From: Sporolactobacillus inulinus | GTDB lineage: Bacteria > Bacillota > Bacilli > Bacillales > Sporolactobacillaceae | NCBI RefSeq assembly: GCF_006539285.1 | Contig: NZ_BJMS01000006.1 | Coordinates: 37,893-101,892, forward strand | Reading direction: 5' to 3' | DNA length: 64,000 bases | The notes under the pieces: generated by a model | The model's input: only the letters and a program-made list of their open reading frames with translations | Told to the model about the DNA's origin: nothing | Databases searched by the model: none | Shown: positions 9,597 through 17,680 of the stretch, piece by piece | Layout of the letters: every line of letters starts with the position of its first letter | Position numbering within the stretch: position 1 is the stretch's first letter | Translations under genes and position numbers: made by a program

Positions 9597-9625
9597 TTGA
9601 CTACAATTTTTGGAAAACTAATTAT
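9597..9625 (+). promoter_or_regulatory. Putative codY promoter with embedded CodY box
   Basis: -35 TTGACT (9597-9602), 17-base spacer, -10 AATTAT (9620-9625). The spacer contains AATTTTTGGAAAACT at 9605-9619, which matches the CodY-binding consensus AATTTTCWGAAAATT at 12 of 15 positions. A repressor bound there would block RNA polymerase, suggesting autoregulation. Not tested; the -10 is only a four-of-six match. Confidence 0.45.
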
Positions 9626-9771
9626 GTTTAACCCAATAGAACAGATTCAATTCGTTTGTTACGGCCTGAATTTAAAAGCGGATGGCAAATGGATTCATTA
9701 GGATTGTACAAGTAGTTGTTTCTCAGCCAAACATTTTAACTCAGTATTTGTTGTTTTTAGGAGGAATTATG

Positions 9772-10548
9772 ATGACGTTGCTTGAAAAAACAAGAAAGAT
9801 TAATCAATTATTACAAGGTACTAAGACACAGGTTGATTTTAATGAAATGGCGCAAACGCTGCGCGATGTCATTCAGACCAACACTTTTGTTGTCAGCCGT
9901 CGGGGAAAAATTTTGGGGATGTCTTTGAAACTGGAATTTGATAACGAACGGATTCAAAAGATGTTTGAGAGCAGGCAGCTGCCTGACGATTATACACAGA
10001 GTCTGTTTTCTGTAGTCCAAACTTCATCAAACATTGATGTGGACAGTGAATTCAGTATTTTCCCTGATGAAAATAAGGAACTGTTCAAAAGTGGTTTGAC
10101 AACGGTCGTTCCGATTGTTGGTGGCGGCGAACGTTTGGGAACTTTAATCCTTTCGCGCCTTGGTGAAACATTCGCCGACGAGGATCTCATCCTTGCAGAG
10201 TATGGGGCAACCGTTGTTGGAATGGAAATCCTGCGTGAAAAAACCGATGAGGTTGAAGAAGAAGCACGTGAAAAAGCGATCGTTCAGATGGCCATCGGAT
10301 CGTTATCGTACAGCGAACTTGAAGCAATTGAGCATATTTTCGAAGAGCTGGACGGCAAGGAGGGTTTGCTGGTCGCAAGTAAAATTGCCGATCGAGTTGG
10401 CATCACGCGTTCGGTCATTGTCAACGCACTGCGCAAATTAGAAAGTGCCGGCGTAATCGAATCACGTTCACTCGGAATGAAGGGCACTTATATTAAAGTC
10501 CTGAACGATAAGTTCCTTTATGAACTGAACCGAATCAAGGGCGAATAA
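9772..10548 (+). CDS. codY: GTP-sensing transcriptional pleiotropic repressor CodY
   Basis: CodY senses GTP and branched-chain amino acids. It represses stationary-phase, amino-acid, competence and (in B. subtilis) motility genes. The 258-residue protein has the GAF-type N-terminal domain ([27 protein letters not shown]). The near-invariant C-terminal winged helix-turn-helix reads [25 protein letters not shown], then [20 protein letters not shown] 9772 gives [11 protein letters not shown], matching the family, with AGGAGG (9759-9764) seven bases upstream; ATG 9769 is an alternative. Unlike B. subtilis it is not behind xerC-hslVU. It sits alone with its own putative promoter and a strong terminator. 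Confidence 0.98.
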   Translation: MTLLEKTRKINQLLQGTKTQVDFNEMAQTLRDVIQTNTFVVSRRGKILGMSLKLEFDNERIQKMFESRQLPDDYTQSLFSVVQTSSNIDVDSEFSIFPDENKELFKSGLTTVVPIVGGGERLGTLILSRLGETFADEDLILAEYGATVVGMEILREKTDEVEEEAREKAIVQMAIGSLSYSELEAIEHIFEELDGKEGLLVASKIADRVGITRSVIVNALRKLESAGVIESRSLGMKGTYIKVLNDKFLYELNRIKGE

Positions 10549-10578
10549 GCTTCGAAAAATTATAGCTTTGGTGTCATC

Positions 10579-10622
10579 AAAGGACCTTTGGCAATTTATA
10601 AATTGCCAAAGGTCCTTTTTTC
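10579..10622 (+). terminator. Very long perfect terminator after codY
   Basis: Bases 10579-10598 and 10599-10618 are perfect reverse complements, giving a 20-bp stem (AAAGGACCTTTGGC on the left arm) with effectively no spacer, followed by a T run to 10622. It insulates codY from the fla/che operon. The perfect stem is longer than usual for an intrinsic terminator and could act in both directions. Confidence 0.9.
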
Positions 10623-10639
10623 AATTTTGCCCCTTCTTC

Positions 10640-10990
10640 AAACCAATAGACCAGTGTCTTGGCCAAGAATCAAAGCGGAGGTGCTCTGGCGCCTGTGGGA
10701 TCGCTCACTGTTGATGCGTGCCAGCAAGACCCCGCAGATCTCAGCATGTCTGAGGAGGCTCGTGGACTGCCCACGGTCGCACCCTGTTGATGCGAGCAGC
10801 TGAAGTGTTGTTCGTGCACAACGCGGAAGTCACCGCATCCTCCGGAAGTAAGGACCGGGCGCTTTTTGCCTAGTTTTTCTAACGAGTCAATAAGGCTTAT
10901 GACTTTGGTTTTGCAGACCGGATATATAAGCGCTCGGGCGCCTGTGGAGCGGAGCTGTTGATTGCGAGCTCGGTGAGAATTCACAAATTT
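10640..10990. repeat. GC-rich dispersed intergenic repeat region
   Basis: A non-coding GC-rich block with internal direct repeats. GGCGCCTGTGG occurs at 10689-10699 and 10937-10947. CTGTTGATGCG occurs at 10709-10719 and 10784-10794, with a variant carrying one extra T at 10955-10966. In between lie GACCCCGCAG and GAGGAGGCTCGTGGACTGCC. This resembles, from memory, a GC-rich intergenic repeat common in Bacillaceae. No open frame here looks like a protein; the minus-strand ORF at 10670-10984 has no family features. Confidence 0.6.
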
Positions 10991-11362
10991 TTGCTTACAG
11001 TCATCCCAGTAAACGCAATGGGCAGTAAGGGAGAAACAGCAGTTTTGCTACGCTTTTATACTAAATTCAATAAAATATATTATCTCATTATTAAAAATAA
11101 ATAAAAATTGGGACTGATAGTCCATAAGACCCTTTTTATCTTTTTAAAAAAAATAGAAACCGCATACATTGAATGTCTTTTATATTTAATATGGAAATTA
11201 GTGGTAATTCAAGGGGCAAAACGCCCACAAAAAAATGATTGTGTCTGTCGAATTCAGTCGAATAGTAGAAAACATCGTGAACTTTGGTCGAATAATTGAT
11301 AAAATAGGTAGAGTAAAGATTGTGTCTTGTCAGTACTTATCTGCAAGAAATGAAAGGGTGAG
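10991..11362 (+). promoter_or_regulatory. AT-rich upstream region of the fla/che operon
   Basis: Roughly 370 bases, strongly AT-rich from 11041. It contains a small hairpin GGACT-GAT-AGTCC near 11111-11123 followed by T-rich sequence. There is a GGGC-AAAAC-GCCC hairpin near 11216-11228 and a putative promoter with three GTCGAAT boxes (11247-11305). The 63-codon ORF at 11108-11299 runs through this material and has no ribosome binding site or family likeness. I see no sigma-D consensus (TAAA, 15 bases, GCCGATAT). Confidence 0.5.
11277..11305 (+). promoter_or_regulatory. Putative fla/che promoter
   Basis: Weak -35 GTGAAC (11277-11282), a 17-base spacer and -10 TAAAAT (11300-11305), 57 bases upstream of flgB. 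The poor -35 suggests dependence on an activator. The heptamer GTCGAAT is present at 11247-11253, 11257-11263 and 11287-11293, starts 10 and 30 bases apart, hence on one face of the helix. Confidence 0.4.
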
Positions 11363-11746
11363 ATGATCATGCAAATAACCCCCATGACTGCTTTGGAACA
11401 AGGGTTGAACAGATCAATGGCCGCTCAAAACGCAATCGCTCAAAATATTGCTAATGTTGATACGCCAGATTACAAAGCAAAGAAAGTGTTGTTTGAAGAC
11501 GTTCTTGACAGCAAAATGCAAGCGAATCGGACAAATCCGAAGCATCTAAGCTTCACTTCTGCTGGCGAACCAGGTTTCCGGATCGTGAACGATTCATTTG
11601 GTTCGGTACAAAATAATGGAAACAATGTTGACCTCGAGCATGAAATGTCTGAACTGGCACAAAATCAGTTGCTTTATCAAACGTTGAGCCAAGCTGCAAG
11701 CGATCAATTTCAAAAGTTTAACATTGTTTTAGGGGGTGCTAGATAA
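11363..11746 (+). CDS. flgB: Flagellar basal-body rod protein FlgB
   Basis: FlgB forms the proximal rod of the flagellar basal body. The 127-residue protein carries the N-terminal flagellar rod motif QNAIAQNIANVDTPDYKAKKV and a C-terminal heptad helix (DLEHEMSELAQNQLLYQTLSQ). It is the first gene of the operon, after AAAGGG. ATG 11363 and ATG 11369 are both plausible starts; the former is listed. Its TAA stop overlaps the flgC start (TAATG). Confidence 0.96.
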   Translation: MIMQITPMTALEQGLNRSMAAQNAIAQNIANVDTPDYKAKKVLFEDVLDSKMQANRTNPKHLSFTSAGEPGFRIVNDSFGSVQNNGNNVDLEHEMSELAQNQLLYQTLSQAASDQFQKFNIVLGGAR

Positions 11747-12192
11747 TGGGGATGTTCAGCGGACTTGATGTTTCGGCTTCTGGATTGACAGCACAACGCT
11801 TTCGGATGGACGTCCTGTCGGCGAATATTGCAAATCAAGATACAACACGGGGACGCTACGTGAATGGACACTGGGAACCGTACACGAGAAAAGTTGTCAA
11901 CCTAAAGACGCTTGATTCGCATTCGTTTGACACTCATTTTAATCAAGCGCTCGGCAACGCTTCTGGTGGGGTTGAAGTAGCCTCGGTAAGTGAAGATCCG
12001 ACTGCTTTCCCAGTGAAATACGACCCACAAAATCCGGATGCGGACGCTGCCGGCTATGTACGTCAATCCAATGTTGATCCATTAAAAGAAATGGTCGATC
12101 TGATGGATGCCAACCGTGCTTACGAAGCCGGGGTTACAGTGATGAATGCAAATAAAAACATACTGTCCCGAGCATTAGAAATAGGAAGGTAG
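11746..12192 (+). CDS. flgC: Flagellar basal-body rod protein FlgC
   Basis: FlgC is a proximal rod component, 148 residues here. Signatures: N-terminal FSGLDVSASGLTAQRFRMDVLSANIANQDT and C-terminal YVRQSNVDPLKEMVDLMDANRAYEAGVTVMNANK. Both ends form the coiled helices shared by rod and hook proteins. ATG 11746 overlaps the flgB stop by one base, so the two are translationally coupled. Confidence 0.97.
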   Translation: MGMFSGLDVSASGLTAQRFRMDVLSANIANQDTTRGRYVNGHWEPYTRKVVNLKTLDSHSFDTHFNQALGNASGGVEVASVSEDPTAFPVKYDPQNPDADAAGYVRQSNVDPLKEMVDLMDANRAYEAGVTVMNANKNILSRALEIGR

Positions 12193-12201
12193 GCTGGAGC
12201 T

Positions 12202-12504
12202 TTGACACTAAATGCAGTTAATCTAAATCACACATTTTCCAATGCATCGAATCAATCGGTTAAATCGGTTTCTCAAACGCAAAATGATTTTGCAAAGATG
12301 TTCAAAGATGCGTTAGGTTCTGTGAATGACGCGCAGCAATCGACAAATCAATTGGTTAGTGAAGTGGCGAGCGGAAATAGTGATATGGACTTACATAACG
12401 TTATGATTGCCATGCAAAAATCGAACGTTCTATTGAAAACCACGGTTCAAGTCCGTGATCGGGTTGTTGAAGCCTACCAAGAAGTTATGAGAATGCAAGT
12501 CTAA
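12202..12504 (+). CDS. fliE: Flagellar hook-basal body complex protein FliE
   Basis: FliE links the MS ring to the rod. The 100-residue protein ends with the family signature DLHNVMIAMQKSNVLLKTTVQVRDRVVEAYQEVMRMQV. Translation appears to begin at TTG 12202, after CTGGAG; no ATG exists near the expected N-terminus. It lies nine bases after flgC and before fliF, the usual order. Confidence 0.95.
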   Translation: MTLNAVNLNHTFSNASNQSVKSVSQTQNDFAKMFKDALGSVNDAQQSTNQLVSEVASGNSDMDLHNVMIAMQKSNVLLKTTVQVRDRVVEAYQEVMRMQV

Positions 12505-12540
12505 TTTTGGTATGTGCGGACGATGAACGGAGGTAGCGGA

Positions 12541-14130
12541 ATGAAAGAACGGCTCGTATCATGGTTTAATCGATTAAAGACATTTTGGAGCAGGATACCG
12601 AAGAAAAATAAGATTTGGATGATCAGCGGTTCAGCCGTCGTTTTCGCTGCGCTGATAGCGATTCTGCTCATAACAAATATAAAGCATTACACGCCGCTGT
12701 ACAGCGACCTTTCGGAAAATGAAGCAGGGCAAATTACAGATGACTTAGATAGCAAGAGCATTCCTTATAAACTATCAAATGGCGGAACAACGATTAGTGT
12801 ACCTGAAAAGCAAGTTGATCAGCTTAAAGTTGAACTTGCTGCTCAAGGATTGCCGAAGACGGGACAAATTGACTATTCTTTCTTTGGCCAAAATGCCGGA
12901 TTTGGGATGACAGATAAACAATTCGATGTGCTTCAGCGTGCCGCAATGCAAACGGAGCTTGCCAATTTAATCGCGAATACAAAGGGCGTGAAGTCCGCTA
13001 AGGTAATGATCAGTTTGCCGCAAAACGATGTATGGGTGAGCGATCAAGACAAGAAAAGTGGTACATCGGCATCAATTGTACTTAATGTAACACCTGGTGA
13101 TCAGTTGAGTGCTGATCAGATCAATGGACTCTACCATCTTGTAGCCAAAAGTGTACCGAACTTATCTGTAGATAATATTGTCATCATGGATCAGTATTTC
13201 AACTATTATGATTTGAAAAATAATAATGCCAACGGATCAACATTATCTGCTTATGATCAGCAGCAAGCGATTATTCGTGATGTTGAAAATAATGTTCAAC
13301 GAAGAGTCACACAGATGCTGACGATGATGATGGGTGAAGGCAAGGTAATGGTTAATGTAACGGCTAACGTTGACTTCACGCAATCGAAGGAAAAACAGGA
13401 GCTTGTAGAGCCTGTCAACCAGCAGACAATGGAAGGTATTCAAACGAGTACGGAACATATAACGGAGAACTATACCGGCCAAGGGGCAGCAGGACAGGCC
13501 GGGACGGGAACCAATGATTCTCAAACACCTACATATCAAGATGGAACAAGCGGCAACGGGAACTATCAGAAAGTTGAAGACCGAGTCAATTATGAATTTA
13601 ATCGAATTCATCGGGAAGTAACAAACAGCCCATACAAAGTGAACGATTTGGGCATCCAAGTGATGATTGAACCTCCGACAGCGAGTAACAATGCCAGCTT
13701 ATCGGCGCAGAGCGTGAATGATGTACGGCAAATATTAAATTCAATTATTAAAACAACCATTTCCGATCCGCAAGGCCAAGAATTAATGAACAACGCGATT
13801 AACCAGAAGACATCGGTAACGGTTGGACGATTTAATGGAAAGCCGACCGCACAACCACAAGGCAGCAAAATCAATTGGCTCTGGATTGCGGGAGGTAGCC
13901 TACTCGCACTGCTCATGGTCGGGCTCATTGTATGGCTGATCCGGCGCAGAAAAAATGATGAGGATGCTGAGACGGTCGTTGAGGATATTCCGCAGCAAGA
14001 AGATTACCAAGCGATGCTTAATCAAGAAAATCCGGAACAGAGGAAATTCCACGAACTGGAAGAGATGGCAAAAGAGAAGCCTGATCAATTCGTTAAGCTG
14101 CTGCGTGGCTGGCTAGCAGAGGATAAGTAA
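12541..14130 (+). CDS. fliF: Flagellar M-ring protein FliF
   Basis: FliF forms the MS ring in the cytoplasmic membrane, the assembly base of the flagellum. The 529-residue protein has a first membrane helix at about residues 31-54 and ring-building domains (YSDLSENEAGQITDDLD, AAQGLPKTGQIDYSFFGQNAGFG). A Gly/Thr/Asn-rich variable loop follows, then a second membrane helix at about 447-468. The acidic C-terminal tail FVKLLRGWLAEDK binds FliG. ATG 12541 is chosen because GGAGG lies just upstream; GTG 12514 precedes that ribosome binding site. Confidence 0.97.
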   Translation: MKERLVSWFNRLKTFWSRIPKKNKIWMISGSAVVFAALIAILLITNIKHYTPLYSDLSENEAGQITDDLDSKSIPYKLSNGGTTISVPEKQVDQLKVELAAQGLPKTGQIDYSFFGQNAGFGMTDKQFDVLQRAAMQTELANLIANTKGVKSAKVMISLPQNDVWVSDQDKKSGTSASIVLNVTPGDQLSADQINGLYHLVAKSVPNLSVDNIVIMDQYFNYYDLKNNNANGSTLSAYDQQQAIIRDVENNVQRRVTQMLTMMMGEGKVMVNVTANVDFTQSKEKQELVEPVNQQTMEGIQTSTEHITENYTGQGAAGQAGTGTNDSQTPTYQDGTSGNGNYQKVEDRVNYEFNRIHREVTNSPYKVNDLGIQVMIEPPTASNNASLSAQSVNDVRQILNSIIKTTISDPQGQELMNNAINQKTSVTVGRFNGKPTAQPQGSKINWLWIAGGSLLALLMVGLIVWLIRRRKNDEDAETVVEDIPQQEDYQAMLNQENPEQRKFHELEEMAKEKPDQFVKLLRGWLAEDK

Positions 14131-14143
14131 GGGAGGCGATAAT

Positions 14144-15160
14144 ATGCCTGATCGAAGAAGCAAATTAACAGGAAAACAAAAGGCCGCTATTTTAATGATC
14201 GCTTTAGGAACCGACGTTTCCGCACACATTATGAAGCAATTTACAGAACAAGAAATTGAAGATATGACCTTGGAAATTTCCAATGCACGGAAAATAGATT
14301 CCGACACCAAAACGCAAATAATCGATGAGTTTTTTCAAACAGCGGTTGCGCAAGATTACATTGCGCAAGGCGGAATCGGCTATGCGAAACAGGTCCTTGA
14401 AAAAGCGCTGGGATCAGATGAAGCCAATAAAGTGATCCAAAGGCTGACGTCAACGCTTCAGGTGAAACCATTTGATTTCATGAGAAAAAGCGATCCACAA
14501 CAAATCCTTAACTTTATCCAAAACGAACATCCGCAGACGATTGCACTGGTTTTATCTTATTTGGAGCCTGATCAAGCGGGCGCTGTGCTTTCAGCACTGC
14601 CCGTAGAGCTGCAAGTACAAGTTGCACGCAGAATCGCTCAAATGGATCGCACCTCACCTGAAACAATCGCACAAGTGGAACGGATTTTGGAGAAGAAAGT
14701 TTCCAGTTCATCGGTGACCGAGGACTATACACAAACGGGCGGCATTACGTCAATTGTCAGCGTCTTAAACGGTGTAGACCGTACAACTGAACGGAATATT
14801 CTTGAAAAACTGGAACAGCAGAATCCTGATCTTGCCGAAGAAATTAAAAAGCGAATGTTCGTATTCGAGGACATTATCATTCTGGATGATCGTGCGATTC
14901 AGCGCGTTATCCGTGAAAGTGAGAATGAAGATCTGATCTTAGCGATGCGTACAGCAAGTGATGAAGTGAAGGATCTTTTGTTTAAGAATATGTCGGACCG
15001 TATGGCTGCAAGTTTTAAAGAAGAGCTGAATTATATGGGTCCCGTGCGGTTGCACGATGTCGAAGAAGCTCAGACGCGTATCGTAAATACGGTTCGAAAA
15101 TTGGAAGATGCCGGTGAACTTGTAATTGCACGCGGAAATGGGGATGACGTGATTGTCTAA
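14144..15160 (+). CDS. fliG: Flagellar motor switch protein FliG
   Basis: FliG is the C-ring protein that contacts MotA and sets the direction of rotation. It has 338 residues. The N-terminal domain begins KLTGKQKAAILMIALG. The middle domain carries EHPQTIALVLSYL, the EHPQ motif contacting FliM. The C-terminal domain carries the charged torque helix around DLILAMRTASDEVKDLLFKNMSDRM. ATG 14144 follows GGGAGG. Its end overlaps fliH by eight bases. Confidence 0.98.
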   Translation: MPDRRSKLTGKQKAAILMIALGTDVSAHIMKQFTEQEIEDMTLEISNARKIDSDTKTQIIDEFFQTAVAQDYIAQGGIGYAKQVLEKALGSDEANKVIQRLTSTLQVKPFDFMRKSDPQQILNFIQNEHPQTIALVLSYLEPDQAGAVLSALPVELQVQVARRIAQMDRTSPETIAQVERILEKKVSSSSVTEDYTQTGGITSIVSVLNGVDRTTERNILEKLEQQNPDLAEEIKKRMFVFEDIIILDDRAIQRVIRESENEDLILAMRTASDEVKDLLFKNMSDRMAASFKEELNYMGPVRLHDVEEAQTRIVNTVRKLEDAGELVIARGNGDDVIV

Positions 15161-15914
15161 CCTGCTCAAGAATATTCGCCTTGATGGACAAACAAAATTT
15201 GTGCATCGCATGGCAACAATCGATCCGAAACTTGATTCGTTGAATGAATCCTCGGATGCACAATCCGTTGAAAAAACGTTGCAACAAAAAATTGAGGCGG
15301 CAAAACACGAGGCAGAACAGATCATTCAAAAAGCGCAAGCAAGAGCAGAAGCAGTTGAACAACAGGCTGTTGTCAAAGAGCAGGAAGCAGAACATCGGCG
15401 TGCTGACGCTTTCCAGCAGAAGGTTCAGGAAGGTTATGAAACAGGATTCAACAAGGGCACCAATGAAGCGGCAGCACACTATGCTGCATTGATTGAACAG
15501 GGAAATCAGTTTATTGATCAGGCGCATACCGTTTATGACGATGCGATTCAAAAGGCAGCGCCGGATATTCTTAGAATGTCGATCGCCATTGCCGAGAAAA
15601 TTGTTAATGTTTCGCTTGCAGAAGATAAAAAGAAGTGGCAGGGACTGGTTGCTAAAGCAATTCAGGAAGTTCGCGATCAGGAAAAAATCAAAATAATCGT
15701 TGCTCCGCTTCATTTTGATTTTCTTAACCAAAGTCGGCAAATTCTTCAACAATATGTTCAGGACGGCAAACTTTATATTTATGCTGATCCTGATTTTGCT
15801 GAAAATGATTGCATCATTGAAACAGCGTTTGGAAAAATTGATGCCGGAGTGGACAGCCAATTACAGGTCATTAAAAAGAAATTGACGGAACTGATGGAGG
15901 AAAAGGAACAATGA
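15153..15914 (+). CDS. fliH: Flagellar assembly protein FliH
   Basis: FliH regulates the export ATPase FliI and docks it at the export gate. This 253-residue protein is rich in Glu, Gln and Ala. It has a long predicted coiled coil (about residues 25-105, KIEAAKHEAEQIIQKAQARA) and the FliH/YscL C-terminal domain (about 130-250). The start is TTG 15153, giving MSNLLKNIRLDG, overlapping the end of fliG. It overlaps fliI by four bases, so stoichiometry may be set by coupling. Confidence 0.94.
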   Translation: MSNLLKNIRLDGQTKFVHRMATIDPKLDSLNESSDAQSVEKTLQQKIEAAKHEAEQIIQKAQARAEAVEQQAVVKEQEAEHRRADAFQQKVQEGYETGFNKGTNEAAAHYAALIEQGNQFIDQAHTVYDDAIQKAAPDILRMSIAIAEKIVNVSLAEDKKKWQGLVAKAIQEVRDQEKIKIIVAPLHFDFLNQSRQILQQYVQDGKLYIYADPDFAENDCIIETAFGKIDAGVDSQLQVIKKKLTELMEEKEQ

Positions 15915-17236
15915 ATGCGGACACACTGATTGAACATCTCGCGGATATTGATAGCTATCGCCGTTATGGAAAGATTCATCGTGTTGTTGGGCTGCTCATT
16001 GAGTCCAAAGGACCATCGGCATCCGTAGGTGACGTCTGTCTGATACATATTAAGAGTGGCAAGAAAGTATTGGCGGAAGTGGTGGGGTTTAAAGGAGAGA
16101 ACATATTACTTATGCCTTTTACTTCGGTGGCAACGATTGCGCCGGGGTGCTTGGTAGAAGCGACAGGCAAACCGCTTGAAGTAAAGGTAAACGAGGAATT
16201 GATTGGTCAAGTTTGCGACAGCTTGGGCCGACCGCTGTCTGACATGCACTTTACGAAACCGTTTGATCGCGTAACAACGAATCAGAGTCCGCCCAACCCT
16301 ATGACACGGCCGCGAATTTCAGAGCCTATTGAGCTTGGGGTTCGCTCGATCAATGGATTACTGACTGTTGGAAGAGGTCAGCGGATCGGGATTTTTGCCG
16401 GAAGCGGTGTGGGAAAGAGTACGTTAATGGGGATGGTTGCCAGAAATACATCGGCCGACCTCAATGTGATTGCATTGATCGGTGAACGGGGGCGTGAAGT
16501 CAGAGAATTCTTGGAGAAGGATCTGGGACCTGAAGGAATGAAACGCTCAATTATCATTGTCGCAACCAGTGATCAGCCGGCTTTAATGCGCATAAAAGGT
16601 GCCTTTACCGCGACATCGATCGCCGAGTATTTTCGATCAAAAGGAAAAGACGTATTGCTGATGATGGATTCATTGACGCGTGTTGCCATGAGTCAGCGTG
16701 AACTGGGGCTAGCAGTTGGCGAGCCCCCAACGACAAAAGGGTATCCGCCCTCGGTTTTTGCCATGCTGCCGGAATTGCTTGAACGAACGGGGACAGATGC
16801 CCATGGAACAATTACCGCTCTCTATACGGTTCTCGTCGACGGTGATGATCTTGATGAACCGGTATCCGATACAGCACGTGGAATCCTCGACGGACATATT
16901 GTTTTGGATCGCGCATTAGCGCAGAAAGGGCAGTATCCCGCAATTAACTTGCTGAAGAGTGTCAGTCGAGTGATGAATGAGATTTGTACGCCTGAACATT
17001 TGAAAGCGGCCCAACATTTTCGGGCACTGCTTGCTCAGTATACGGAATCCGAGGATCTGATCGCTATTGGTGCTTACAAGCCGGGAAGTTCTGCGTCAAT
17101 TGATGAGGCGATCCATTTCCATCCCAAACTCATCAGTTATTTGCGGCAGTCGGAAAATATTGGCGTGAGCCTTCACGAGTCGATCAAGCAATTAATTGCC
17201 GATTTTGGTCAGGAGGTCGAAGACAATGGAGTCTGA
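15911..17236 (+). CDS. fliI: Flagellum-specific export ATPase FliI
   Basis: FliI is the ATPase of the flagellar type III export apparatus, related to F1 beta subunits. The 441-residue protein shows Walker A GIFAGSGVGKSTLMG (about residue 165), GERGREVREF, Walker B VLLMMDSLTR and the signature PPSVFAMLPELLERTG. The C-terminal helical part follows. ATG 15911 overlaps the fliH stop and is preceded by GGAGGAAAAGGA. Confidence 0.98.
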   Translation: MNADTLIEHLADIDSYRRYGKIHRVVGLLIESKGPSASVGDVCLIHIKSGKKVLAEVVGFKGENILLMPFTSVATIAPGCLVEATGKPLEVKVNEELIGQVCDSLGRPLSDMHFTKPFDRVTTNQSPPNPMTRPRISEPIELGVRSINGLLTVGRGQRIGIFAGSGVGKSTLMGMVARNTSADLNVIALIGERGREVREFLEKDLGPEGMKRSIIIVATSDQPALMRIKGAFTATSIAEYFRSKGKDVLLMMDSLTRVAMSQRELGLAVGEPPTTKGYPPSVFAMLPELLERTGTDAHGTITALYTVLVDGDDLDEPVSDTARGILDGHIVLDRALAQKGQYPAINLLKSVSRVMNEICTPEHLKAAQHFRALLAQYTESEDLIAIGAYKPGSSASIDEAIHFHPKLISYLRQSENIGVSLHESIKQLIADFGQEVEDNGV

Positions 17237-17663
17237 TTACCGCTTTGAACGTGTGATGAAACTTGCAGATCACGAAAAACAAAATCTGGAAATTGAATAC
17301 AAACAGCTCTATGAGCAGTTTGATCAGATCGCGCATCGCTTAATTGATCTTGTTGATCAAAAGGAGTCCATACAAATGGATATTCAAAAAAAGATGGTGC
17401 AAGCGATGCGCGTTGATCAAATGACACTGAAATTTTCCGATATTAATAAACTGGAACTTCTGATTGAAGAAACGCGCAAATACTTTCTGTCTTTAAAAGA
17501 ACGGCTTGAAGCGCTTCAGACTAAACTGCAGGAGAAAACGATTGAGGTCAAAAAGTACAAGAAATTGAAAGAGCGCAGACAAAGCTTTGAACGGAAGCAG
17601 AAAATAAGGGCCGAGATGAAGGAAATGGATGAAATTGCCGGCAGACGTGCTGCCAATCGATGA
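17226..17663 (+). CDS. fliJ: Flagellar export chaperone/stalk protein FliJ
   Basis: FliJ is the central coiled-coil stalk of the export ATPase ring. The 145-residue protein is almost entirely helical, charged and heptad-patterned (RFERVMKLADHEKQNLEIEYKQ to RRQSFERKQKIRAEMKEMD). ATG 17226 has GGAGG upstream inside the end of fliI; the genes overlap by 11 bases. Identification rests on position plus the coiled-coil character. Confidence 0.93.
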   Translation: MESDYRFERVMKLADHEKQNLEIEYKQLYEQFDQIAHRLIDLVDQKESIQMDIQKKMVQAMRVDQMTLKFSDINKLELLIEETRKYFLSLKERLEALQTKLQEKTIEVKKYKKLKERRQSFERKQKIRAEMKEMDEIAGRRAANR

Positions 17664-17680
17664 AGGGAGGGTGACGCGGC

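Larger units (their letters stand above)
9280..9771 (+). other. Intergenic region where xerC-hslV-hslU are expected
   Basis: This 492-base gene-free stretch separates trmFO from codY. It is AT-rich at both ends with a GC-rich hairpin in the middle (9428-9495). I see no clear remnant of xerC, hslV or hslU coding sequence in any frame. The distal part holds a putative codY promoter with a CodY-box-like sequence (9597-9625). Another weak promoter-like pair is TTGCGG 9482-9487 / TATAAA around 9506. Confidence 0.6.

Noticed and set aside
10670..10984. 104-codon minus-strand ORF in the codY-flgB gap
   Set aside because: Lies in the GC-rich repeat; composition reflects repeats, not protein coding.
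11108..11299. 63-codon ORF upstream of flgB
   Set aside because: AT-rich, no ribosome binding site, and overlaps the putative promoter and GTCGAAT boxes.
10991..11362. Possible riboswitch before flgB (c-di-GMP type considered)
   Set aside because: No conserved riboswitch core sequence was found; the hairpins are too small.
15015..15860. 281-codon minus-strand ORF over fliH
   Set aside because: Cys/Phe/Leu-rich translation typical of the complement of a Gln/Glu-rich coiled-coil gene; fliH on the plus strand is clear.
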